Source: a virus
Length of the DNA stretch: 39,354 nt
Direction: 5' to 3' (one strand)
IMG/VR virus record: IMGVR_UViG_3300032087_004366
Coordinates: 1-39,354 of that record
Shown here piece by piece: positions 5,789 to 12,846 of this stretch. The notes below the pieces were generated by a model, which saw only the letters and a program-made list of their open reading frames with translations, was not told where the DNA came from and ran no database searches. Within the stretch, counting starts at the first letter, position 1. Every line of letters starts with the position of its first letter. The position numbers and the translations under genes were made by a program.

Positions 5789-6853
5789 ATGAATGAGGCT
5801 ATATTAGACCCTGGCATGTGGTCAAAGGACATGCTGAACGATGAGTATCACGCTACTAGAGCTTTGGGTAGCTCTGGTATCAAGCGGCTACTTAAATCCC
5901 CTGCAGTGTATCGCTATGAGTGCGACAATCCACCTAAGCCAACCAGAGCTATGGAGATTGGAACTTACACTCATGCAGGAGTGCTGGAGCCTGAGCTTTT
6001 CAATGAGACTTGGTTCAGACTGCCAGAAGGCGACAAGCGCAGGAAAGAGTACAAAGATCAGGTGGCAGAGGCTGCACTAGCTAATCCGGGCAAATCTGGT
6101 ATCGACCCAGCCACATGGGACCAGATACATGCCATGCGTGACGCAGTACTAGCTCACCCTATGGCTCGTAAGTTAATCCAGCCACAGTCACGGGCCATGG
6201 TGGAAGCGAGCTTCTTCTGGAACTGGGACGGGGTAGAATGCAAGTGCCGACCAGACTTCTACTGCCCAGCTGAGTCTTATGTGGTTGACCTTAAAACTAC
6301 ACAGGATGCCAGCCCAGAAGGCTTCGCAAGGAACTGCGCTAACTTTGGCTACCATATTCAAGAGGCTTTTTATAGAACTGGACTGGCAGCACATAATCGA
6401 GCTGTAGATCGATTCTATTTCTTGGCTGTAGAGAAGGAGCCACCCTATTTGGTAGGAGTCTACACGCTGGACGGCATGGCTAGAATGACAGGCAGGCATA
6501 AGTGTGAAGAGGCGCTGAGTGCTTACATGAGCTGCGAGCAGACAGGTGACTGGCCAGGGCTATCCAATGAGGTGATCCAGTTGGAGCTACCACGCTGGGC
6601 TGTACCACAGGATCCACCTAAGACGGATGACCTCACTGCTATTCGTTCAGTTAACTCAGTAAAGTTGGAACAGGGTAGCATGCTGACGCTGGACCAAGCC
6701 TGTGAGCTGGCTGGCTGCAGTAGAGTCACTCTCTACAACTGGATGAACGATGGGCTGGCTTACACCAGTACCAATCCAAATCTCAAGCGCAGCCCAAGGC
6801 TGATTAAAGCAGAAATACTGCAGGAGTACATCGATGCCAAGCAAGCTGCCTGA
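5789..6853 (+). CDS. RecE/exonuclease VIII-like nuclease fused to an HTH domain
   Basis: 354 residues. Residues about 10-265 match the PD-(D/E)XK nuclease-like domain of phage exonuclease VIII relatives: GTYTHAGVLEPE (H62, E67), CKCRPDF with D156, VVDLKTT with D167 and K169, and the Q motif GYHIQEAFYR (Q191). Such enzymes resect double-stranded ends for single-strand annealing. Residues about 298-350 are an extra domain, LTLDQACELAGCSRVTLYNW, a clear MerR/HTH_17-type helix-turn-helix absent from typical family members. No RecT/Beta-type annealase is recognised nearby, so the upstream 109-residue protein or an unknown neighbour would have to supply pairing. Confidence 0.85.
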   Translation: MNEAILDPGMWSKDMLNDEYHATRALGSSGIKRLLKSPAVYRYECDNPPKPTRAMEIGTYTHAGVLEPELFNETWFRLPEGDKRRKEYKDQVAEAALANPGKSGIDPATWDQIHAMRDAVLAHPMARKLIQPQSRAMVEASFFWNWDGVECKCRPDFYCPAESYVVDLKTTQDASPEGFARNCANFGYHIQEAFYRTGLAAHNRAVDRFYFLAVEKEPPYLVGVYTLDGMARMTGRHKCEEALSAYMSCEQTGDWPGLSNEVIQLELPRWAVPQDPPKTDDLTAIRSVNSVKLEQGSMLTLDQACELAGCSRVTLYNWMNDGLAYTSTNPNLKRSPRLIKAEILQEYIDAKQAA

Positions 6854-7610
6854 GTATACCCTGAGCTTCGACATGTTGCTGGATATACCCGGCCATGGTC
6901 GCAGGAGATTTCCTATTGATTGTTCGGTGAGTCGCTCCTTCAAAAAAAGTGTTGGTGAGCATGTGCAGGCTGTAGTCGCAGAGTCGGCAATGAAGGAGCG
7001 CTCACCAGAAGAATGGAAAGATATTCTGGAAGCATGGGTAGTAGATGAAGATATTCGGGCATGGGCTGGAGCCATAGCATGGTGGGACCATTGCCCTAAC
7101 TTTCCAGTCACAGAGCGCTACACTGTGGTTCAGAACAGAAAGCAGGAACTGCTAAACATGTATGCAGTCTGCACCTGCAAGCGACCACTACAGCTCAGGC
7201 TGCGTGATCTCAATGTAGCTGACGATGATCTGATACCTGACCTGCTTATGGCTGGCGAGCTTCATATAGCTGACCTGCCTGAGCCGTTACAGCAAGTTGG
7301 TCTCAAGTTATTGAACGCATACAAGCACTACATAGCTGCCAGGAAGGAACAGCAGCGCTGGGCATGTATGGCTTCTGAGTATGTCTACAATTCAGAGCGA
7401 GTCCAAGCCACTGACACAGACAAGCTCATGGCTGCTCTGCGTAATATTGGCTATTTCCACCCGGAATGGAGACTGGGGCTGACTGACACTGACTACCAGA
7501 GCCAGTCTGGCTGGAAGAAGAACTTCAAACACAAGATCTTAACCAAGTGGGGCAAGGAAGTTAAAGCCCATACCATAGACTATGGAAGCTCACGTAAGGT
7601 ACGAGACTGA
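6834..7610 (+). CDS. Hypothetical protein of the replication module
   Basis: 258 residues, overlapping the RecE-like gene by 20 bp and the initiator-like gene by 29 bp. I recognise no family. It is largely helical, rich in Trp and in charged residues, with paired Cys at CTCKRPLQ and a basic C-terminus (SGWKKNFKHKILTKWGKEVK). Its location just before the iteron-bearing gene suggests a role in replication or recombination (helicase loading or annealing, for example), but no motif supports one choice. Confidence 0.6.
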   Translation: MPSKLPEYTLSFDMLLDIPGHGRRRFPIDCSVSRSFKKSVGEHVQAVVAESAMKERSPEEWKDILEAWVVDEDIRAWAGAIAWWDHCPNFPVTERYTVVQNRKQELLNMYAVCTCKRPLQLRLRDLNVADDDLIPDLLMAGELHIADLPEPLQQVGLKLLNAYKHYIAARKEQQRWACMASEYVYNSERVQATDTDKLMAALRNIGYFHPEWRLGLTDTDYQSQSGWKKNFKHKILTKWGKEVKAHTIDYGSSRKVRD

Positions 7611-8535
7611 CCTGCCACTGCAGCCAGACTGGCCTGCTATGGTGGAGATCCCAGAGGCAGCTTTTACGGATCTTGCAGGTCCATATGAGTTCATGGTTTA
7701 TGCCACCCTGATCTGGATGGCAGCAAAGGGTGAGACCAGCCCCAGTAGCAACCGACTAGCTGATGTTACTGGCATGAGTAAGAGTACGATTATCAGGGTT
7801 GTGAATGGGCTGGTTTCATCTGGGGTTGTGATAAAAGAAAAAATCAGTCCACAACGTAATCGGTTTAGGATTCTGGAGCCAGTCCAACCTGTGTCTGAGA
7901 GACACAAGCCTGTGTCTGTGGGAGACAAGCCTGTGTCTGTGGGAGACAAGCTTGTGTCTGTGGGAGACAAGCTTGTGTCAGAGAGAGACAAGCCTGTGTC
8001 TGTGGTGGACAACGTGATTCCCATGGAGTCACCCCCTCATACTCCCCCTGTTACTGCTACTGCTACTACAGCTGCAGCTGCCCCCACCACCTCCAAAAAT
8101 ACCCCCTCCTATAGTCCTCCCCCTAAAAAGGTTCCTACCTCCCCCAGGATGCAGAGACCGACACAGGAAGATGTGACCGAATACATGGGTCAGATCCTGA
8201 TGCCCAAGAAGGAAGCATCCAAGTACTTCGACTTTTACGAATCTTGTGGCTGGCTTGTCGGCAAGAAACCCATGAGGTGCTGGCAGGCTGCAGCTCGCAA
8301 CTGGAAGCGCAACTACCTTGACCAAGGTGGCCAGCTGCTGGCTAGACCCCCTAAGACCCCCAAGCAAGAGCAGCAGCTGGAGCAGACCCAGTCATGGAAA
8401 CCAAAGCTGAAAGCATGGATCAAACAGGAGTTCCCAAACCCGGAAGAACTCATGGACCCAACAGCACCCCAACGATTTCTGAAGATGAGCTATCACCAAT
8501 TACCTGACTACGTCAAAGAAGGAGCCGACATATGA
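7582..8535 (+). CDS. Replication initiator, lambda O-like organisation
   Basis: 317 residues. The N-terminal ~95 residues contain a winged-helix domain: SSNRLADVTGMSKSTIIRVV followed by LVSSGVVIKEKI, the layout of phage O-type initiators and primosomal DnaD-like proteins. The middle (103-145) is a run of seven-residue units such as KPVSVGD encoded by iterons, then a Pro/Thr/Ala-rich linker (150-195). The C-terminal domain, TEYMGQILMPKKEASKYFDFYESCGW to AARNWKRNY, recalls a DnaD/replication-protein C-terminus found in many phages. As in lambda O, the origin repeats lie inside the gene. The gene overlaps both neighbours, ATGA at its 3' end. Confidence 0.75.
   Translation: MEAHVRYETDLPLQPDWPAMVEIPEAAFTDLAGPYEFMVYATLIWMAAKGETSPSSNRLADVTGMSKSTIIRVVNGLVSSGVVIKEKISPQRNRFRILEPVQPVSERHKPVSVGDKPVSVGDKLVSVGDKLVSERDKPVSVVDNVIPMESPPHTPPVTATATTAAAAPTTSKNTPSYSPPPKKVPTSPRMQRPTQEDVTEYMGQILMPKKEASKYFDFYESCGWLVGKKPMRCWQAAARNWKRNYLDQGGQLLARPPKTPKQEQQLEQTQSWKPKLKAWIKQEFPNPEELMDPTAPQRFLKMSYHQLPDYVKEGADI
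7888..8013 (+). repeat. Six 21-bp iterons: predicted replication origin
   Basis: Six head-to-tail 21-bp units start at 7888, 7909, 7930, 7951, 7972 and 7993. Units 2 and 3 are identical and unit 4 differs from them by one base. Each unit begins CYTGTGTC and ends GACAAG or close to it, and each has internal dyad symmetry. The first contains a perfect TGTGTCT...AGACACA pair. The repeats stay in frame and encode seven-residue repeats. Iterons with dyad symmetry within an initiator gene are the known design of lambdoid origins. The next ~140 bp on the plus strand are strongly C-rich and purine-poor instead of the AT-rich segment seen in lambda. Confidence 0.8.
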
Positions 8536-8768
8536 ACAAGCTGATACGCATAATGGATCAGGGCAATCCTACCTACATCAATCCAGCTTTTGTCGAAAGT
8601 GTTGAATCTGATGGACAGTACACACTGATCTACCTCAAGGGTCATGCCAGCCTCGCCACCAAGGAAGATACAGTGGAGCTGGTGAGGCGCTTCAATCAGG
8701 GCATAGTCAGCCCAGTAGATTCACCATTTGTTAAGGCTGTAAAGAAGGAACAGGCCAATGAATCTTGA
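8532..8768 (+). CDS. Small protein, FlbD-like fold possible
   Basis: 78 residues, starting in an ATGA overlap with the initiator gene. The first 55 residues, IRIMDQGNPTYINPAFVESV then TLIYLKGHASLATKEDTVEL, follow the layout of FlbD-like small proteins: basic start, N-x-x-x-I/V-E-S-V/I, strand, K-D/E helix. No flagellar context exists here, so any resemblance would be of fold only. Function unknown. Confidence 0.5.
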   Translation: MNKLIRIMDQGNPTYINPAFVESVESDGQYTLIYLKGHASLATKEDTVELVRRFNQGIVSPVDSPFVKAVKKEQANES

Positions 8769-8982
8769 AGCACTACTACAGCCCAACCCTAACGGCTCCT
8801 TCGATATCAGGATCATCCCTGCCAGACATGGTATCGTCGGACCCAGACATCTCAAGGGTGAGGCTGAACTACCCCTGCACCGAAATATTCCAAGAGGTGA
8901 TGCTGTAGCTGCCTGCAGAGCCTTCCAGGACTTTCTAGACCAGCAGAACAAGAGACTGAACCAGAAGCGCAAGAAAAGATAA
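8758..8982 (+). CDS. Small hypothetical basic protein
   Basis: 74 residues, overlapping the previous gene by 11 bp. It has an N-terminal beta-like part (GSFDIRIIPARHGIVGP) and a C-terminal helix ending in KRLNQKRKKR, a basic tail suited to nucleic-acid contact. No family recognised. Confidence 0.5.
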   Translation: MNLEALLQPNPNGSFDIRIIPARHGIVGPRHLKGEAELPLHRNIPRGDAVAACRAFQDFLDQQNKRLNQKRKKR

Positions 8983-8995
8983 TTAAGGAAGAACA

Positions 8996-9787
8996 ATGAA
9001 AATAAAAATACAAACAATCACTCCAGAAAAAGCTAAAGCTCTACTCAGTAAAAATATCCGCAACAGAACTGTCAGGAATTCGCATGTTAATGATCTGGCT
9101 CATGCCATGAAGTCAGGCCACTGGAGTGTGAATGGTGACTCTATTCGCCTCAATGGGGATAATCTTGTTGATGGACAGCATCGACTACTGGCATGCATCA
9201 AGAGCAAGACTCCATTCCAGACGCTGGTAATTAGTGATCTAGATTTCAGTACATTCCATACTATCGATCAGGGCTTGAAGAGATCACACGCTGATACTCT
9301 ACATGTCAGAGGTGAAGACAGCCCATTGATGCTAGGTGCTGCATTGGTGCTAGTGCATAAATATCAGATGCAGAAGACTGGAGGTTATAAAATCTCCAAC
9401 ACAGAGCTGCCTGAGCTACTTGAGAAGCACCATGCTCTCCGTGAGTCAGTACAGTACCTAAACAACTTTCGGAAGATGTTCATACCCCACTCCATACTGA
9501 TTGCTGGTCACTACATGTTTGCTAAGAACAACAGAGCAACAGCTGATGAATTTATAGAGCAGGTATGCACAGGTGTGGGACTACAGCACAGAGACCCTGC
9601 ACTGGTCCTCCGTGAACGCATAATGTCTGAGCGGAGCAGAAGTGGCACAGCATCATGCCTGCCTAGGGTTTACACCTTGGTGCTACTGGTCAAAGCATGG
9701 AATGCATACGTAGATGGTCGAAAGATAGCATCACTGCGCTGGAGGACGGCAAAGAACAGCACAGAACTGTTCCCGAAGGTAAAATAA
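8996..9787 (+). CDS. ParB-like (ParB/Srx fold) phage protein
   Basis: 263 residues with a clear ribosome site (AAGGAAG) upstream of ATG 8996. The N-terminal ~100 residues carry the ParB-N fold signature: HVNDLAHAMKSGHW, then GDNLVDGQHRLLACI with DGQHR at 59-63. In ParB and related enzymes this motif binds CTP, ATP or a nucleic acid. Many phages encode such proteins and their functions differ (DNA binding, nuclease, kinase-like). The C-terminal ~140 residues are helical and unassigned. No ParA partner is present, so plasmid-type partitioning is not suggested. Confidence 0.75.
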   Translation: MKIKIQTITPEKAKALLSKNIRNRTVRNSHVNDLAHAMKSGHWSVNGDSIRLNGDNLVDGQHRLLACIKSKTPFQTLVISDLDFSTFHTIDQGLKRSHADTLHVRGEDSPLMLGAALVLVHKYQMQKTGGYKISNTELPELLEKHHALRESVQYLNNFRKMFIPHSILIAGHYMFAKNNRATADEFIEQVCTGVGLQHRDPALVLRERIMSERSRSGTASCLPRVYTLVLLVKAWNAYVDGRKIASLRWRTAKNSTELFPKVK

Positions 9788-9798
9788 GGCAAGAATCA

Positions 9799-10347
9799 AT
9801 GAGCAAGGACGAAGACAAGACCAGCTACCCTCCACAGCTCCAGGGACCAGAGCAGTTACCTGGAGTAGCTCAGGTGCAGGACAGAGTAGACCACAATGGC
9901 AACAGGCTGTTCGCAACTAACCCGGAGAAGTACATGCGAATCGCTTCCATGCTGGCTGAGGGTGAACCCATAGGCAGAATTGCCAACAGCCTCAAGACCA
10001 GCCCTATGACTGTCTATGCAGTCCAGCGTAGGGAAGGAGTCACCATCAGCGAAGGTAAAGCCTTTATGGCTGACCTGGTTAGCCTAGGCGCTCGTCTGGC
10101 TGTAGAGTCTACCATCGAGAAGATCCAAAATGATGAGATCCCTCCAGGACAGCTACCAATTGTCGCTGGCATCTTTATTCAACGAGCGCAGGAACTGCGA
10201 GGTGAACCTACCCAGCGCATCGAGGTAACTCGCAAGGAAATGACCCAGAACGACTTTAACGACATCATCAACAACCTGCCCAAACAGGCAGACATCATCG
10301 AGGTAGTAGATGCACATGAGAAGCCACCTACATCAAGCGGAGAGTAG
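9799..10347 (+). CDS. HTH protein (regulator or terminase small subunit-like)
   Basis: 182 residues from ATG 9799. The frame is open upstream but overlaps the ParB-like gene, so the downstream start is preferred. Residues about 40-75, YMRIASMLAEGEPIGRIANSL plus TSPMTVYAVQRREG, form a homeodomain-like helix-turn-helix. A helical segment follows, then a C-terminal stretch KEMTQNDFNDIINNLPK. Similar HTH proteins are common in phage early regions, and some small terminase subunits share this layout. It lies about 4.5 kb from terL, so the terminase role is only one option. Confidence 0.6.
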   Translation: MSKDEDKTSYPPQLQGPEQLPGVAQVQDRVDHNGNRLFATNPEKYMRIASMLAEGEPIGRIANSLKTSPMTVYAVQRREGVTISEGKAFMADLVSLGARLAVESTIEKIQNDEIPPGQLPIVAGIFIQRAQELRGEPTQRIEVTRKEMTQNDFNDIINNLPKQADIIEVVDAHEKPPTSSGE

Positions 10348-10352
10348 CTGCC

Positions 10353-10928
10353 ATGATTGAGCTGGGGGTTGACACTGCTACAGTTACTGCTACTACTACT
10401 GTAGCTGTTCCTGCTACTGCTCCTGCTACTGTAGCTGCTGCTGTACCTGCTACTGCTAGTGCTGCTACTGCTCCTGCTCCTGCTGCTGTACCTGCTGCTG
10501 TACCTGCTACTGTACCTGCTGCTGTACCTGCTGCTGTACCTGTTACTGCTCAGGGGCTGAAGAGGTCCATGAAACCGATTGGGACACTTTACCGGGAAGC
10601 GCAACGCACGCAGGCGCACACACGTAGCACCCTCGATGTAGTACTGTTTTGGTCTCCCCCTGGTCCCCCTGTTGCACAGGTTAGCTCCAGTACTACCAGG
10701 ACAGTGGATGATGCATCCATAGGGCCACCCCCTGCCACCCCAGAACAGCCCCTAGGGGGAGGGGGGGGTACTGGATCCGGCCAGCGACGATTCCTGCAAC
10801 CGATCCACCCACCAGCAGAAATTCCAGCAAAAGCTCCTGCACTTGTTTCTGCACCTGCACTTGTTCCTGCCCCTGCACTTGTTCCTGCCCCTGCCCCTGC
10901 ACCTGCACCTGCACCAGATGAAGGCTAG
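10353..10928 (+). CDS. Low-complexity Ala/Pro/Val/Thr reading frame of doubtful coding status
   Basis: 191 codons from ATG 10353. Residues ~8-66 are almost only Ala, Val, Pro and Thr, and the last ~30 are alternating Ala/Pro/Val. Both tracts are encoded by short DNA repeats. The middle (67-155) is Pro/Ser/Thr-rich with a GGGGG run and no recognisable domain. It fills an otherwise unoccupied gap between two good genes and overlaps the next one by 11 bp. That could mean a disordered linker-like protein or simply repeat DNA that stays open. All frames on both strands stay open across much of this segment, which weakens the case for coding. Confidence 0.35.
   Translation: MIELGVDTATVTATTTVAVPATAPATVAAAVPATASAATAPAPAAVPAAVPATVPAAVPAAVPVTAQGLKRSMKPIGTLYREAQRTQAHTRSTLDVVLFWSPPGPPVAQVSSSTTRTVDDASIGPPPATPEQPLGGGGGTGSGQRRFLQPIHPPAEIPAKAPALVSAPALVPAPALVPAPAPAPAPAPDEG
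10369..10552 (+). repeat. CTG/CCTGCT-type simple repeat tract
   Basis: About 180 bp of imperfect 3- to 15-bp repeats built from CTGCT, CTGTACCTG and ACTGCT on the plus strand, with very few G outside GCT/CTG. The last part repeats GCTGCTGTACCT several times. It is probably prone to slippage. A shorter tract of similar character lies at 8050-8075 behind the iterons. Confidence 0.8.
10836..10917 (+). repeat. CCTGCACTTGTT / CCTGCC simple repeat tract
   Basis: About 80 bp of 6-bp-based repeats (CCTGCA, CCTGCC, CTTGTT), nearly free of purines other than the G of CTG and the A of GCA. It ends directly before the ATG at 10918 of the next gene, so it forms the 5' untranslated leader or the overlapped 3' end of the previous frame. 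Confidence 0.8.
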
Positions 10929-11310
10929 TCTTATATATTTAGCAGGACCAATACATGGGCTGAGTGACCAGGACTGCAGGTACTGGAGGCAGAAGGCTAG
11001 TCAATTACTTCGTGCCAAGAGCATGATGACAATTAGCCCTATGTCGAATGATTGTCGAGGCAGGGAAGGCAGGTTTGTTCAGCAGTTGGTAAACCGGGAA
11101 AAGGTTTGGATTCAGCAGTGTGATACAGTACTGGCCAACTGCTGGACACCTTCCTATGGCACATCGATGGAGATTCTTTATGCATGGGAGCAGCACAAGC
11201 AGGTAGTGGTCATATCCCAGAGTAAGAATCCTTGGTTAATATGTCACAGTGACTTGATGGTTGATACTATTGAGGATGCGATTGATCAGTTGGAGTATAG
11301 GGGGGCATGA
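10918..11310 (+). CDS. Nucleoside 2-deoxyribosyltransferase-like protein
   Basis: 130 residues from ATG 10918. The frame is open upstream only through repeat DNA encoding Leu/His, so that extension is rejected. It starts LIYLAGPIHGLSDQDCRYWR, the nucleotide-binding N-terminus of the nucleoside 2-deoxyribosyltransferase / DUF4406 group, followed by QCDTVLANCW and YGTSMEILYAWE, which supplies the conserved G-T-x-x-E glutamate. Family members exchange or hydrolyse the N-glycosidic bond of deoxynucleosides. Next to QueD and a transglycosylase-like gene it may act on modified purine nucleosides; that is inference. It ends in an ATGA overlap with queD. Confidence 0.7.
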   Translation: MKASLIYLAGPIHGLSDQDCRYWRQKASQLLRAKSMMTISPMSNDCRGREGRFVQQLVNREKVWIQQCDTVLANCWTPSYGTSMEILYAWEQHKQVVVISQSKNPWLICHSDLMVDTIEDAIDQLEYRGA

Positions 11311-11744
11311 ATATAGATCCTAAGAGGAAGGTGCAGCCGCATCTTGGTATTTTTTCAGCTGGTAGGGTGTGGAAGACCTTCAAGTTCTGTGCAGCTCATA
11401 ATCTCACAGGGTTAGAAGATGGGCATAAGTGCATGGGGGTGCATGGGCATAATTATAGGTTAACAGTTTTTTGCTGTGGGACTTTTAACACGGAGAGTGG
11501 CAAGAATGGAATGGTAGTAGATTTTGCCCGGATCAAGGAGGTAGTGCAGCCAGTGGTGGATATGTTGGACCACAAGAACCTTAATGAGTATGTTGAGCAG
11601 CCCACTACAGAGAATGTGGCTCAGTGGTTGTATTTTCTATTCAAGGAGCATCTACCAAAGCTTGAATACGTTGAGTTGCAGGAGACGGATACTTGTGGCG
11701 CTCAATTTCCAGCATTTAGGGAGTATAGGAGTCACTCTAAATGA
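11307..11744 (+). CDS. queD: QueD, 6-carboxytetrahydropterin synthase
   Basis: 145 residues. QueD converts 7,8-dihydroneopterin triphosphate into 6-carboxytetrahydropterin, the second step towards preQ0 and other 7-deazaguanines. Zinc ligands are present as H31 (CAAHNLTG) and H46/H48 in KCMGVHGHNY. C42 is in the catalytic position, LDHKNLNE supplies H89, QPTTENVAQ is the typical PTxEN segment, and E126 lies in ELQET. Length fits the bacterial enzyme. QueC, QueE and GTP cyclohydrolase genes are not in the window, so other steps would have to come from the host. It is coupled to both neighbours by ATGA overlaps. Confidence 0.88.
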   Translation: MNIDPKRKVQPHLGIFSAGRVWKTFKFCAAHNLTGLEDGHKCMGVHGHNYRLTVFCCGTFNTESGKNGMVVDFARIKEVVQPVVDMLDHKNLNEYVEQPTTENVAQWLYFLFKEHLPKLEYVELQETDTCGAQFPAFREYRSHSK

Positions 11745-12460
11745 TTCACTACCATGGGATGGCCGGGAAGGGGCATGATGAGGTGATTGCGTTGGCAGGG
11801 GGCAGGCATATTTTCATATCTTATGCCAGGCCAAACATTTTGGAGATGGCATCAAGTATCTGTAGCAGTTTTGCGCTAGATAATGGTGCTTTCAGTGCAT
11901 GGACCAAGGGCAAGGTCATAGATTATGATGGCTTTATTGATTTTACAGCTAGGTGGAGTCGGCATCCAGCATTTGATTGGGCTGTGATTCCAGATGTGAT
12001 AGATGGTGATGAGGTTGCAAATGATGATTTTCTGGCTCAATGGCCCAGACAACTCCCTGGAGTACCTGTGTGGCATTTGCATGAGAGTTTAAAGAGATTG
12101 CAGCGTTTAGCTGAGGAGTGGCCCAGGGTATGTCTAGGTAGTAGTGGGTTGTACAGTAAGCCTAATAGTAAAAGTTGGTGGGGTCGTATTAGTGAGGCCA
12201 TGGATGCTGTTTGTGTAGATGGGCAGCCTCTCTGCAAGTTGCATGGGTTGAGGATGCTTGATCCACGAATATTTACTAAGCTGCCACTTTCATCAGCTGA
12301 CAGCACCAATGCGGAACGAAATGCAGGAATAGACAAGAAGTGGGGTCCATATGCACCTCCTACTGTAGGTCAGAGGTCTGCAGTCATTGCTTGGCGAGTA
12401 GAGAATCAACAGTCAGCTGAGTTTTGGGATCAGCCGACTCAAATGGAATTAGCCTTATGA
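11741..12460 (+). CDS. TGT/DpdA-like 7-deazaguanine transglycosylase candidate
   Basis: 239 residues. Segments along the chain suggest the TIM-barrel tRNA-guanine transglycosylase superfamily in its phage DpdA-type form: LDNGAFSAW with D47 in the place of the substrate-recognising Asp, VIPDVIDG (82-89), PVWHLHES (109-116), LGSSG (132-136), KLHGLRML (166-173) and SSADSTN (184-190), where an Asp nucleophile is expected. DpdA enzymes swap guanine in DNA for preQ0-derived bases. QueD immediately upstream supports the assignment. It is shorter than canonical TGT (about 375 residues), lacks the Cys zinc site and may be tRNA- or DNA-specific; sequence alone does not decide. Confidence 0.65.
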   Translation: MIHYHGMAGKGHDEVIALAGGRHIFISYARPNILEMASSICSSFALDNGAFSAWTKGKVIDYDGFIDFTARWSRHPAFDWAVIPDVIDGDEVANDDFLAQWPRQLPGVPVWHLHESLKRLQRLAEEWPRVCLGSSGLYSKPNSKSWWGRISEAMDAVCVDGQPLCKLHGLRMLDPRIFTKLPLSSADSTNAERNAGIDKKWGPYAPPTVGQRSAVIAWRVENQQSAEFWDQPTQMELAL

Positions 12461-12846
12461 AAGAGACAGAACTAGCAAAGATGCTGGGCATGACCCGGCA
12501 AGCATTAACCAGCTGGCGCAAGAAGTACTTGGACAGTGGCTGGGATGACCAGGAGCGAGAATATGAGGCAGAAGGGGTTGCAGCAGTTAAGGCAGCTTTT
12601 GGTATTGAGGAGGAGCTGCCTACAGAGCTGGAGGTAGTTGAAGGGGTTGTAGAGTACCTGCCCAGGAATCCAAGACTACTACTGGTCAAGATTGAAGGTG
12701 AGGATGAGTTAGCCAGGGTCAGAGTAAGAGATCAGGATTTATTTGTGAGGGGGATGCAGTTGCAGTTGAAGCCGTTGGTGGAGGTGCAGAGCAGTAACAC
12801 GTATGTGCTGGCAGGGAGACATCCCAGGTGGAGAGGTAAGTGGTGA
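12457..12846 (+). CDS. HTH DNA-binding protein
   Basis: 129 residues from ATG 12457, in ATGA overlap with the transglycosylase-like gene. The N-terminal ~25 residues, ETELAKMLGMTRQALTSWRK, form a helix-turn-helix with W as the usual recognition-helix end. An acidic linker (EELPTELEVVEGVVEYLP) leads to a small beta domain (LLLVKIEGEDELARVRVRDQ). The start of the methyltransferase gene overlaps its stop. It may regulate the modification cassette or guide an enzyme to DNA. No named family recognised. Confidence 0.6.
   Translation: MKETELAKMLGMTRQALTSWRKKYLDSGWDDQEREYEAEGVAAVKAAFGIEEELPTELEVVEGVVEYLPRNPRLLLVKIEGEDELARVRVRDQDLFVRGMQLQLKPLVEVQSSNTYVLAGRHPRWRGKW

Noticed and set aside
7888-8013. 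CRISPR array
   Set aside because: The units are contiguous 21-bp repeats with no spacers, lie in frame within a coding gene and have no cas genes nearby.
10179-10619. Minus-strand Ser/Arg/Tyr-rich ORF
   Set aside because: It is the complement of simple repeat DNA and of the HTH gene; its composition has no other support.
10693-10914. Minus-strand Gln/Val-rich ORF
   Set aside because: It mirrors the CCTGCA/CTTGTT repeats and has no recognisable domain.
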